From an uncultured Paracoccus sp. (GTDB lineage: Bacteria > Pseudomonadota > Alphaproteobacteria > Rhodobacterales > Rhodobacteraceae), in NCBI RefSeq assembly GCF_947487305.1, contig NZ_CANKWH010000013.1, forward strand, positions 54,988-118,987: a stretch of 64,000 nt of DNA. The letters run 5' to 3'. This document shows positions 1 to 8,611 of this stretch, piece after piece. The notes under the pieces were generated by a model. The model was not told where the DNA came from. It saw nothing but the letters and a program-made list of their open reading frames with translations, and did not search any database. The translations under genes and the position numbers were made by a program. How positions within the stretch are numbered: position 1 is the stretch's first letter; each line of letters begins with the position of its first letter.

Positions 1-2106
1 GTCCTGCAGGTTCGCCAGTGAAAAGCCATGTCCAAAGCTGCCCAGAATCCGCTGCAGGTCCAGGGTGCGGGGATGGTGCATGTAGCTTTCGCCAAAACCC
101 AGATCGCCAAGGAACAGCACCGCGACCTCGTCGGGGTCCTGGGCTCGGCGCGGCAAGGGGGTGGCAAAGTTCGCGCGGGCTTCCGTTTGCGGCGACATCG
201 GCACCGGCGTCGAAGCAACCTGCCGCAGATCGAGGCCCAGAGCCGCGCCGACCTGCTCGGCGGCTGCCGAGTCGTCCAGCCCGACCAACCGCCCGCCAGA
301 GACCCGGGACAGCGTCTCGGAGGCCAGCCCATGCGCTTCAGAACCATCGCTGAGTGCCGTCACCGCGAGGTCCAGCCGCTCGACCCCGATGCCACGGGCG
401 ACGAACTCGGCAGGTGTCGCCTCGAGCAGCGCCAGGTCGATATCGGGGTCCCAGGCCAGCGCATCGGCATCAGCCAGATGCCGCGTGCTCGTCGAGCTGT
501 CCGGATGGGCCGGCGACGCAGCGGGTCCGACCAGTCCCAGCACCAGCCCGGCCTCTGTCGCCGCCGCCTCGATGCTCTCGCGCAACTGCCGGGTCTGCTC
601 GGGCTGGCCGAGAAGCGCGACCACGGGCATACGTGAGCGGCTGCCCTGCGGGAAATACATGTCGAGGATCGGACCGGTGATGCGGTCCCGGCCCTTCCCG
701 GCCATCTGGATCTGCATATTGATCCCCGGCCGGCTGTTTACTTCACAGATCGCTGCCCGGTTCTGCCGCCACGAGATGGCGGGATCGGTGGTGATGAAGT
801 CGATCCCTGCGATGTCCAGACCGACGATTCGCGCCGCGCGTCCCGCCATCTCGATATTGTCGGGATGCATCCTGTCGGTCACATCCGCAGGCTCGCCGCC
901 GCGCGAGATGTTCGATTCCCGCCTGAGATAGGCGATCTGCCCCTCCTCCGGGATCGACTCCGCATGCATCCCCTGCTCGGCCAGAACCTCCAGCGCGTAA
1001 TCGTCCAGTTCCAGCCGGCGCAGGATGGCCATGCGGCTGATCAGCACCGGCTCGCGTTCGGGGCGCAGGTTCTCGCGCTCGACCAGTTGGGTGATGGTCG
1101 AGACGCCATCGCCCTTGACCTGTGCAGCGCGACGATGGGCGGCGGCGACGAAGCGGCCGCCGACCGCCAGCAGGCGATATTCCTCGCCCTCGATCAGCGA
1201 TTCCAGCACGACCGTGTGCGAGACTTTTTGCGCCCGCTCGAAGGCCTTGGCCAGATGTTTGCCGTCGCGCACGCCGATGGTGATGCCGCGCCCCATATTG
1301 CCGTTGCGCGGCTTGACCACCAGCGGATAGCCGACCTTCTCGGCCAACGATTGCGCCCGCTTCAGACTGCTGGTGACCGCCTGTCGTGGCACCGGCAAAC
1401 CGGCCTCGGTCAAGATCCGGTTGGTCAGCCCCTTGTCGCCGGCCACCAGCCGGCCGATCGAGCGGGTATGCGTCGATTCCGTGCCCTTCAGGATCTGCGA
1501 ATAGCGCCCCAGCCCCAGACGCATCAGCTGCGACCGCTGCATCACCGCCCAGGCAATTCCCCGCCGCGCGGCGTCGCCGGCGATCTGCAGCGCGTCGCCC
1601 GAGGGCGTTTCGTGCGAGGTGCGATCCTGGAGGATGGTCATCTGCGCAAGAAAGGCGTGGTAGACCTCGTCGGCCGACGGCTGACCCATCAGCAGCTCGG
1701 CCAGAGCGATCGCTCCCTCACCGGCCACGCGGCCAGGATTCTCGGCGCCGATCTCGAAGACTGCGATCCCCTGCCGCTCGAGCTGATCGGTGCGCCCGGG
1801 ATGGCTCTGCGAGGCGCGTTCGCGCCAGGAGCAGAATTTCACCGGCCAATGGGTATAGCGCTGCAGGATGAGCGCCAGAACCTCGACCAGCGCCGCCACC
1901 GGCACATCCCCCCTTGCCTGCGTCAACCGCCGCCAGGCCGGGCAATCCAGAATCACCGGACGGATGCGCTGCATCGCCTCGGCCAGCACGGCGATGGCCT
2001 CGGGCGAAACGGTCTGGTCGGCCGCATCCTTGATGCGCAGCGACAGGACCCGGCAGCGGGCGTGGATATTGCCGGCGGCAAGGAACGTGGCGTCGAGACT
2101 CTGCAT
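1..2106 (-). CDS. Cyanophycin-synthetase-like ATP-grasp protein with C-terminal CapA-like domain (partial)
   Basis: The frame is open from ATG 2106 to the window edge, so 702 residues are visible and the C terminus is missing. Residues about 215-490 follow the ATP-grasp module of cyanophycin synthetase CphA: AGDKGLTNRIL at 222, VVKPRNGNMGRGI at 263, VKGDGVSTI at 330, HPDNIEMAGRAARIVGLDIAGIDF from 414 onward, and CEVNSRPG at 454. In CphA this is followed by a Mur-ligase domain opening with a TGTNGKT P-loop. Here the matching position reads ALLGQPEQTRQ (497-507), so the P-loop is gone. From about 660 a CapA-like start (VLFLGDLGFGESY, then SLANLQD) appears, like the metallophosphatase-fold capsule protein of poly-gamma-glutamate systems. 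The start is supported by GAGGA 8 bases upstream, 39 bases after the HlyD stop. The role is inferred: ATP-dependent amide ligation linked to polymer or envelope assembly. Confidence 0.75.
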   Translation of the reverse strand, partial: MQSLDATFLAAGNIHARCRVLSLRIKDAADQTVSPEAIAVLAEAMQRIRPVILDCPAWRRLTQARGDVPVAALVEVLALILQRYTHWPVKFCSWRERASQSHPGRTDQLERQGIAVFEIGAENPGRVAGEGAIALAELLMGQPSADEVYHAFLAQMTILQDRTSHETPSGDALQIAGDAARRGIAWAVMQRSQLMRLGLGRYSQILKGTESTHTRSIGRLVAGDKGLTNRILTEAGLPVPRQAVTSSLKRAQSLAEKVGYPLVVKPRNGNMGRGITIGVRDGKHLAKAFERAQKVSHTVVLESLIEGEEYRLLAVGGRFVAAAHRRAAQVKGDGVSTITQLVERENLRPEREPVLISRMAILRRLELDDYALEVLAEQGMHAESIPEEGQIAYLRRESNISRGGEPADVTDRMHPDNIEMAGRAARIVGLDIAGIDFITTDPAISWRQNRAAICEVNSRPGINMQIQMAGKGRDRITGPILDMYFPQGSRSRMPVVALLGQPEQTRQLRESIEAAATEAGLVLGLVGPAASPAHPDSSTSTRHLADADALAWDPDIDLALLEATPAEFVARGIGVERLDLAVTALSDGSEAHGLASETLSRVSGGRLVGLDDSAAAEQVGAALGLDLRQVASTPVPMSPQTEARANFATPLPRRAQDPDEVAVLFLGDLGFGESYMHHPRTLDLQRILGSFGHGFSLANLQD

Positions 2107-2145
2107 GGCTTTGTCCTCACGTGTTAACAGGGAAAGGGATCGACC

Positions 2146-3468
2146 TCATCCCTCGCGCATGGCGCGCGTCAGGAATTGCGTGATCGGTGAAAGCAGATAG
2201 TCCAGCGTGGTGCGCGCCCCGGTATGGATCATCACCTCGGCGCTCATGCCCGGTTGCAGCGGCATCCCGCCCTTCTCGATCTCGGCGCGCTGCAATTCGA
2301 CCCGCGCCAGATAATAGGGCGCGCCGGTCTGTGGATCGACCAGCCGGTCCGCCGAGACGGTCTGGACCACCCCCTCGATCGGATGCTGGCTGCGCCGGTT
2401 CAGCGCCGACAGCCAGACCTGCGCCTCCTGCCCGGCTGTGACCTGATCGATGTCCAGCGGATCGATGGTCGCCTGCACCACCAGCTTGTCGCTGACCGGC
2501 ACCACGTCCATCAGCGGCTGGCCGGCGGCGATGACCCCGCCGACGGTGTGGACCTGCAAGCCCGTCACCACACCGCTGACCGGCGAGCGGATCTCGGTCC
2601 GGCCCATCACGTCGCGGGCGGCGGCAAGGCGCTGGCTCAGTTCGTAGGCACGCGCCCGGCTGTCGCGCAACTGCTGGACCACCTCGGTCTCCATCGCGTT
2701 CTTCAGCTCGGACCGGCGCAGGGCGGTTTCCGCGATCTTCTGCTCGGCCGTGCCGATGGCCGCGCGATAGCTGGCGATCTCGCCCTCCAACTGGGCGGCG
2801 TCGCGCTGCAATTGCAGCAGGCGCGGCTTGTCGGTCAGGTTCCGGTCAAAGAGGCGCTGCACATCGGCCAGTTCCTCACCCAGAAGTTTCTGGCGCGATT
2901 CCGAGGCGGCGATCTGGCCCTCCAGCCCCTCGATCTCGGTCTCGAGCCCGTCGGTGGTGCGCTCGAAGATGGTCAGCCGGTCGGTCATCAACGTCCGGCG
3001 GCTGTCGAAGATGCCCTGTTGACCGGCCATGGCCGATTGCGCAGCGCTGTCGCCGATCTTCTCGGTCAATTCCCCGGGAAAGCTGATTGCGTCCAGCCCC
3101 TGCTGCTCGGCCAACAGCCGGGCCTCGGTCGCCCGCGCCTCGAAATACTGCGCCTGCACCTCGTTCAGGCTCGAGGAGGGCACGGTGTTCTGCAGCCGGA
3201 TCAGCACCTGACCCGGTTCGACCTGATCGCCGTCGCGCACAAGGATGTCCTGGATGATGCCGCCTTCCAGATGCTGGACGGTGCGAACGCTGGTATCGAC
3301 GCTGACAAGGCCCGGCGCCACCACAGCGCCCTCGATCGGGGCGGCGGCGGCCCAGACATAGAACGTGCCGGCAAAGACCGCGATCACGCCGAAGCCGGCC
3401 AGTGCCAGACCGCGGCCGAATGGCGGGCCGGTCTCGGCGTCAAGGAGGGTCTGGGTGCGGTCAGTCAT
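2146..3468 (-). CDS. HlyD-family type I secretion membrane fusion (adaptor) protein
   Basis: A 440-residue periplasmic adaptor expected to join the inner-membrane ABC protein to an outer-membrane TolC-type channel. A single N-terminal transmembrane helix lies near residues 20-42, followed by a biotinyl-lipoyl-like segment (VRTVQHLEGGIIQDILV), a long Ala/Glu/Gln/Leu-rich coiled coil at about 110-275, and the second lipoyl half and beta-barrel (IRSPVSGVVTGLQVHTVGG). Length and order match PrtE/HlyD proteins. Its ATG overlaps the stop of the ABC gene by four bases (3465-3468), so the two are translationally coupled. No TolC gene is visible nearby, so the channel is presumably shared or encoded off the window. 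Confidence 0.9.
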   Translation of the reverse strand: MTDRTQTLLDAETGPPFGRGLALAGFGVIAVFAGTFYVWAAAAPIEGAVVAPGLVSVDTSVRTVQHLEGGIIQDILVRDGDQVEPGQVLIRLQNTVPSSSLNEVQAQYFEARATEARLLAEQQGLDAISFPGELTEKIGDSAAQSAMAGQQGIFDSRRTLMTDRLTIFERTTDGLETEIEGLEGQIAASESRQKLLGEELADVQRLFDRNLTDKPRLLQLQRDAAQLEGEIASYRAAIGTAEQKIAETALRRSELKNAMETEVVQQLRDSRARAYELSQRLAAARDVMGRTEIRSPVSGVVTGLQVHTVGGVIAAGQPLMDVVPVSDKLVVQATIDPLDIDQVTAGQEAQVWLSALNRRSQHPIEGVVQTVSADRLVDPQTGAPYYLARVELQRAEIEKGGMPLQPGMSAEVMIHTGARTTLDYLLSPITQFLTRAMREG

Positions 3469-5180
3469 GTCACGCTTCTCAGATGGTCACGGGCACGTTC
3501 GCGGGTCTCGCGGCCGGTATTTTCAGTCACCTCATGCGCGCGCTTGCCGCCGAGGATCAGGAACCGTTCGGCCATGCGGGCGATCTGCACCGAATGGATT
3601 GACTGGGTCACGACCAGCGAGGCGCCGCCCTGTTTCAACTCGGCCAGCGCCGTTTCCAGCACCCGGCGCGCGCCGGCATCCAGATTGGCCGTTGGCTCGT
3701 CGAGGACGATCAGACGCGGGCGGCCATAGAAGGCGCGGGCCAGGGCGATGCGCTTGCGCTCGCTGCCCGACATGCCGAAGCTGTCACCGCTGATCACCGT
3801 GTCATAGCCCTCGGGCAGACCGATGAACTTCTCGTGCATCCCGACCAGCCGGGCAGCATCGGTCACGGCGGCGAAATCGCCCGCGTCCATGCGGGCAATG
3901 TTCTCGCGGATGGTGCCGGTGAACAGCTCGGTATGCTGGGGCAGGAAGCCGATTAGACCGGCCCGCTGCTCGGGCGGCAGGCGCGACAACTCGACATCCC
4001 CCAGCCGGATCTGACCCTCGCGCGGCGCCAGCACCCCGACCAGTAGCCGCGACAGCGTGGTCTTGCCGGTCCCCGCCTGACCGCTGACCACCATCAGCTC
4101 GCCCGGTGCCAGTTCCAGCGTCAGCCGGTTGAACAGGTAGGACCGCTCGCCCGGCTGCCGAAAGCTCATCTGGTCGAGGATCAGCGGCGCGGCAGCCGGC
4201 TCGCCCTCGACCGAAGCGGGCTGATCCGGGTCCTCGGCCAGCCGCTTTTTCAGCGAGGCATAGGCAGCCCGCGCCTCGCGCAGATTGCGCCAGTTGCTGA
4301 TCGCGTCATTCGCGAGGCTGAAGCCGAAGCCCGCCATGATCCGCGCCGCGAAGATGCCGCCGAAGGTCAGCGATCCGATCACCACCAGCCAGACACCGGC
4401 GGCGATCATGGCGATGCGCAGGAACTGCCCGATGCCCCGGCGCAGGCTCTTGAACAGGATATGCCCGTCCTCGATGCGCTGACGCTCTTCCAACCGGGCC
4501 GAGGCGGTGCGCCGCCAGCGCTCGGTCAGGGTGCGCGACATCGAGAAGGCACCGACGCTTTCCCGGTTCTGCCCGGCGGCCTGCACCAATGCCCGCTGCT
4601 CGCGATAGGCATCACCCGAGGCGCGGCGCGCATCCCGCGTCAGGGAATCGCCCAAGATGCCCACCACGGCCAGCGCCACCAACGCGGAAAGCCCGATCAC
4701 GCCCAGAAGCGGATGGACCAAGAAGATGCCGATGAAGAACAGCGGCGCGAAACCGATATCCAGCCAGGACACGATCGGCCCCGAGACAAAGCTGCGCAGT
4801 CGCGCGACATCGCCAAGCGCGCCGTCGATCTCGCCCGACTGGTCGTCGCTGCTGCGGCCCTCGAGCCCCTGCCCGACCATGCGCGGGCCGAACTGGCGCT
4901 CGATCCACAGCCCCCAGCGGACCAGCATCCGCCGGCGGATCACGTCCAGCGCCAGACCGCAGCCGACAGCGATGACGACCATGATGGTCAGCATAACCAG
5001 CGTCTCGATGCTGCGGCTGGCCGGCACCCGGTCCAGCACCTGGATCAGGTAGAGCGGCATGGCGAACTTCAGCAGGTTGAAGCAGGCCGTGAACAGCAGC
5101 ACCACGAACAGCCCGGGCCGCGACTGGCGCCAGGCCGCCGTCAACACGGTCTCGGTTCCGGCTTTCCTGCGTCTTGCCAT
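3465..5180 (-). CDS. Type I secretion ABC permease/ATPase (PrtD-like), atypical catalytic motifs
   Basis: Fused membrane and nucleotide-binding subunit of 571 residues in the PrtD/HlyB class, expected to power export through the HlyD adaptor encoded next. The membrane domain spans about 20-310 and the ATPase domain about 330-571. Walker A is GQAGTGKT (367-374), the Q-loop is FLPQ (Q415) and Walker B is LIVLDEP (490-496). Two catalytic sites deviate: the signature reads MSGSE (470-474) instead of LSGGQ, and the switch position reads VVTQ (Q525) where His is normal. ATG 5180 is preferred because AGGGA precedes it by 7 bases. A TTG 20 codons upstream (5240) would keep the frame but has no better site. 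There is no N-terminal C39 peptidase or CLD-like extension. Confidence 0.88.
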   Translation of the reverse strand: MARRRKAGTETVLTAAWRQSRPGLFVVLLFTACFNLLKFAMPLYLIQVLDRVPASRSIETLVMLTIMVVIAVGCGLALDVIRRRMLVRWGLWIERQFGPRMVGQGLEGRSSDDQSGEIDGALGDVARLRSFVSGPIVSWLDIGFAPLFFIGIFLVHPLLGVIGLSALVALAVVGILGDSLTRDARRASGDAYREQRALVQAAGQNRESVGAFSMSRTLTERWRRTASARLEERQRIEDGHILFKSLRRGIGQFLRIAMIAAGVWLVVIGSLTFGGIFAARIMAGFGFSLANDAISNWRNLREARAAYASLKKRLAEDPDQPASVEGEPAAAPLILDQMSFRQPGERSYLFNRLTLELAPGELMVVSGQAGTGKTTLSRLLVGVLAPREGQIRLGDVELSRLPPEQRAGLIGFLPQHTELFTGTIRENIARMDAGDFAAVTDAARLVGMHEKFIGLPEGYDTVISGDSFGMSGSERKRIALARAFYGRPRLIVLDEPTANLDAGARRVLETALAELKQGGASLVVTQSIHSVQIARMAERFLILGGKRAHEVTENTGRETRERARDHLRSVT

Positions 5181-5250
5181 CAATCGTCCCTTGTCTTCCC
5201 ACCGGGGCCGAGTGACCGGCCCCGGATCTGCCCGGGCCAATGGCCCTTGA

Positions 5251-7008
5251 TCATTCCGCCGCGGTCACGCCGAAGCCGTTCTGGAACAGCTCGCCCACGC
5301 CGACGCGCTCGTGATCGCTTTCAAGCCCGCCCAGAAAGCCGGTGCCGCCGTCGAAGATCTCGTCCTCGTCGATGCCGCCATTCTCGGAGGGACCGGGCAG
5401 CGGCCAGTCGAGCACCCGCATTGGTGCCGCCAGCGGCAGGCCCTGCAGCCGGGCGGCATCGATCATCCGCCGCAGCTCGTCGAGCAGCCGGTCAAGGTCG
5501 CCGCCGAAGCGACCGCCCTTGGCGAGACCGGCACAGAGACGCTGCACCGCCGTGTCGAAATCGCCATGCCGAGCATCGATCACCGCCTTCAGCGCGGCGA
5601 TGGGCGCCGCCGCCTGGCGCGGGAAGGCCGGTTCATAGCGCGTCTTGCGCAGCCTCGGCACCCTGAGCTCGATCACGCCGAAATCGGTGATCCAGTCCTG
5701 TGGCCGCACGCCATTGCGCCAGTCGCGGCGACCCGCGGCATGGGCCCCGTAGGCCACCCCGCACAGTTGGTCTGCCTCGGCCTGCATGACGTGATGGGCG
5801 ACGCGGTCAAGGATGTCGCGCGCCAGCGAGGTGCCCGAAAGGCCGATCCGCCGCGCATCCGCCGCCGCCGGTCCCATCGGCACAAGATTGCCAAGCGCCA
5901 CATCCGCCGGCACTGCCGCCTGCGCCAGCGCCTCCAGCGCCGGCCGCGCCGCGCTGCGGGTCCGGCAGGCTGCCGCCGCGCGTTCGCGGATCGCCGTCAT
6001 CAGCGCGCCTTCCTGCAATTCCCAAGGCGAGAACACCCTGAGCCCGGTCGCCGCCTCGGCCTCGCGCACGCCGAGGGGCGAGCGCCCCAGACGCCCGCTC
6101 ATGGCCAGCACCGAGTGGCCTGCCGCACGCAGCACATCGACGCCGTATTTCGCTCCCATCGCGTCATAGGCGGCAAAGACTGTGCCGATGGTGACATCGA
6201 GGATCTGCGGGCTGCGGATCAGTTGCGAGGTCTCGAGTTGCTGCAAGCCGTCGGCAATCTCGATCACGCAGACATCGCAGCCCTGCGCCGCAGCATGGTT
6301 CATCAGCCGATAGGTCGCCGCCTCGATCTCGGGAATGCCGACCAGATAGGTGCTGGCAAAGCCCGCATCGGTGAAATCCAGCGCCACATCGGCACCGGCA
6401 TCGCGCACGATCCACATGTCGCCGCCTGCCCCCGTGCCGGTGATCTTGAGCGCACCGACCTTGAACCCCAGCCGCTTGAACCCGCGCACCAGCGAGGTCG
6501 CCGTCAGCGTCTTGCCGGCATTCATCGAGGTGCCAAGCGACAGGATCGCCGGGATCTGCGGCACCGCGTCGGTCGCATCGACGCCGAAGCTCGACAGGTT
6601 CAGCCTGCGACCCTTGGCATCACCCAGCAGCCCCAGCGGGGTGATTTGCGTCGGCGGCTTCATCCGCTGGTGCCGTGACAGCTCGACCGCCGCCAGACCA
6701 CCGGCCGCAACCAGATCGCAGGGCGAGAGATCCTGACCGATCTGCGCCTCGTACTGGTCCGGCGCATAGCGATTGCCATAGCAGACGATGATCTCGTCAC
6801 CCGGAAACATATGCGCCCGCCGGCCATCGGTCAGCTCCAGCTTGGTCTGCTTGCCGATCTCGTCGACGCGGGCCAGCACCAGGTCGCCGGGCTTCGGCAC
6901 CAGCTTGCCCGTCAACAGGGTCTGGTACGCCTTGCGCGGAACCCGCCGGGTGCTGAAAGCCCGTTTGGCATGGTCGATACGGCTTTTACGAAGATTGAGA
7001 TGGGCCAT
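5251..7008 (-). CDS. DUF1611-like P-loop protein with IS256-transposase-like C-terminal segment
   Basis: First gene of the left-hand operon, 585 residues. The centre is a P-loop NTPase of the DUF1611 or BioD/MobB-like kind: GTSMNAGKT at 159-167, KITGTGAGGD at 188, a DAGADVALDFTDAG stretch at 203, and EIADGLQQLET at 250. After about residue 400 it changes character. Residues 426-463 (GRRDWRNGVRP, then ELRVPRLRKTRYEPAF) closely resemble the N-terminal region of Mutator/IS256 transposases, which usually read G-Y-R-N-G-x-R then L-x-V-P-R-x-R. There is no DDE catalytic domain and no stop or frame change, so this looks like a captured segment. The rest (470-585) is acidic and unassigned. Start ATG 7008 follows GGAAGGGA. 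The biochemical function is unknown; DUF1611 includes DgcN, reported to act on D-glutamate, which would fit the CphA/CapA-like neighbour but is only suggestive. Confidence 0.7.
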   Translation of the reverse strand: MAHLNLRKSRIDHAKRAFSTRRVPRKAYQTLLTGKLVPKPGDLVLARVDEIGKQTKLELTDGRRAHMFPGDEIIVCYGNRYAPDQYEAQIGQDLSPCDLVAAGGLAAVELSRHQRMKPPTQITPLGLLGDAKGRRLNLSSFGVDATDAVPQIPAILSLGTSMNAGKTLTATSLVRGFKRLGFKVGALKITGTGAGGDMWIVRDAGADVALDFTDAGFASTYLVGIPEIEAATYRLMNHAAAQGCDVCVIEIADGLQQLETSQLIRSPQILDVTIGTVFAAYDAMGAKYGVDVLRAAGHSVLAMSGRLGRSPLGVREAEAATGLRVFSPWELQEGALMTAIRERAAAACRTRSAARPALEALAQAAVPADVALGNLVPMGPAAADARRIGLSGTSLARDILDRVAHHVMQAEADQLCGVAYGAHAAGRRDWRNGVRPQDWITDFGVIELRVPRLRKTRYEPAFPRQAAAPIAALKAVIDARHGDFDTAVQRLCAGLAKGGRFGGDLDRLLDELRRMIDAARLQGLPLAAPMRVLDWPLPGPSENGGIDEDEIFDGGTGFLGGLESDHERVGVGELFQNGFGVTAAE

Positions 7009-7680
7009 GTGGATTGTATCCCTTCCGCAGGCGCGCAGGCTCTCGCGCGTCGCTGAAAATAACTCTCTGCAACTGCAAACTCAGTAAACGTCCCGCGAGT
7101 CAGCATGGCAACCGAACGAAATGCCGACCCCAGACCAATCGCCCTTTTTGGCTAACCCGCAGGTTGATTCACTTCAATGACGATATCTGAACGGTTTTGT
7201 TGACCGAAATTCCGAACGAAAACGTTCAACATTGCTGCGTGCGCACTCGGGCCGGAGGCAGCTGTTTCCACTAACAGGCGCAGATCTAAACAAATTGTTT
7301 TGGTTATTTCAAAGTCAATTCAGATCGCTACCACAAAGGAAGAAAACCTTAGGACAGTCGCTTCGGCGTCGCAGAACCAACTGCTGAAACCTGTCAAAAC
7401 CTAGGGATGTTCGCCGCGCCGCCTGAGCGTCCCAGACAGCCCACACAAACAAACGCTAATTCCGGCGAATTTTGGCTGCACCCAATAGGAGAATAAGCGG
7501 TTTCTGGCCGGTTCTGGCATACCAGTCAATGGAATCGACTAATCATCCTCAATATCGCCGTCTCGCGCCGCGTATTTCGTCCAAATCACCGCTTCTCTGG
7601 CGGAAGTGACCAACCGAGTCGGCCAATTCATGCCGACCACTTGCATTTGCTGCAATATATCGTCGTGAGACGCGTCGCCG
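7009..7680. other. Gene-free AT-richer stretch upstream of the export operon
   Basis: About 670 bases with clearly lower GC than either flank, where the promoter of the 7008 operon must lie. A 10-base direct repeat CCGAACGAAA occurs at 7112-7121 and 7212-7221. The second copy continues into an inverted repeat GAACG-AAAA-CGTTC at 7214-7227. A 35-codon minus-strand reading frame (7539-7646) has no convincing ribosome site. I see no other gene or RNA. Confidence 0.5.
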
Positions 7681-8553
7681 TCAGAACCCCAAGGCCTCGA
7701 CCATTTCCTCGGCCCCGAGCATCCCGCGGGCGCTGTGGCCGACGTCGTCGGCGCGAACGAGGCTCCAATTAAAGGGCCAGCCTTTCGACTCGGCGGCCTT
7801 GCGGGCAGCCTCGAAGGTCCGCTCGCCCCGATCGAGCCGGTTGCGGCCCTGCCGCAGCGCCGGCGGATTCGTGGTCAGATCCTTTGACCCGGTATCCTCC
7901 TCGCCCAGGTAGATGGTGATCGGCGCGGCCAGGTAATCGCGCATCCAGCCCTCGGCCTCGGGTTCGGGCAACCCGCCATAGCCATAGGGAACCTGCTCCT
8001 CCTCGCTCGGCATGACATAGCTCGAGGGATTGGCCAGGATGATCCGCGCCACGTCATCGGGCAGCGCATAGGCGGCAACGCGCGACAGGAACTGCGCCCC
8101 GGCGGAATGCCCGAAGAGATAGCCATCGGCCTCGGGCAGACCCTCCTGCTGCCGCGCCCAGTCCATCAGGTCGTCCACCATCGAGGCGGTCCAGTCCTCT
8201 TCGGGCTGCAACTGCCCGTCACGGACCAGCCCGCCACGGTGATAGGTCCAGTTTGGAAAGCGGTCGCGGTCGAAGAGCGGCGAATAGACGATGAAGCAGC
8301 CCCGGTCGGCGATCTCGCGCGCCGAGTTGAGATAGGATTTCGCCGCCCGGCTGTTGCCGTGAAAGACCAGAAGGATCGACGGCGCGGCGCAGCCCTCGGG
8401 ATGATAGCGATAGATGCGCATATCCTGCCCGTCGATCTCTGCCGTGACCTGCTCGACCGGTTCTTCGGCGGATGCGGCGGCAGGGGCCAGAAGCATCAGC
8501 GCCGCCCCCAGCACCGAGCGGCGGATCAGATTGCGCCCAAGTGTCTGCTTCAT
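7681..8553 (-). CDS. Secreted alpha/beta hydrolase
   Basis: A 290-residue alpha/beta-hydrolase with an N-terminal export signal (residues 1-29, twin basic R11-R12, then a hydrophobic run ending AASAEE). Catalytic elements are the HGN oxyanion loop at 65-67, the nucleophile elbow GHSAG (Ser150), a likely acid in GEED (Asp220) and the histidine in VGHSARGM (His273). A longer frame runs upstream to 8802, but the signal peptide begins at ATG 8553, which is the sensible start. The neighbour at 8612-9547 is a paralogue sharing LFDR-RFP, AGAQFLSRVAA and VGHSAR-ML. The substrate is unknown; a polyester depolymerase, feruloyl-esterase or lipase type is possible. Confidence 0.8.
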   Translation of the reverse strand: MKQTLGRNLIRRSVLGAALMLLAPAAASAEEPVEQVTAEIDGQDMRIYRYHPEGCAAPSILLVFHGNSRAAKSYLNSAREIADRGCFIVYSPLFDRDRFPNWTYHRGGLVRDGQLQPEEDWTASMVDDLMDWARQQEGLPEADGYLFGHSAGAQFLSRVAAYALPDDVARIILANPSSYVMPSEEEQVPYGYGGLPEPEAEGWMRDYLAAPITIYLGEEDTGSKDLTTNPPALRQGRNRLDRGERTFEAARKAAESKGWPFNWSLVRADDVGHSARGMLGAEEMVEALGF

Positions 8554-8611
8554 CCTCGTCTTGCCCCATATGGGTCCAGCCCGGCAAGTCTGCGGCGAGC
8601 GGCAGGCAGAA

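Noticed and set aside
865..2127. Long plus-strand reading frames over the left edge (also 28-636, 161-931)
   Set aside because: They are opposite the CphA-like gene, have His/Arg/Gln-rich composition without any family motif, and are typical antisense openness of high-GC DNA.
2224..3729. 501-codon plus-strand frame opposite HlyD
   Set aside because: Antisense shadow of a clear HlyD/ABC pair; composition is unnatural and there is no ribosome site.
5181..5240. TTG-initiated 20-residue extension of the ABC exporter
   Set aside because: No ribosome site, while ATG 5180 has AGGGA at good spacing and gives the normal family N terminus.
7539..7646. 35-codon minus-strand frame in the 7.0-7.7 kb gap
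   Set aside because: Protein-like composition, but no ribosome site and no way to compare it; too short to call.
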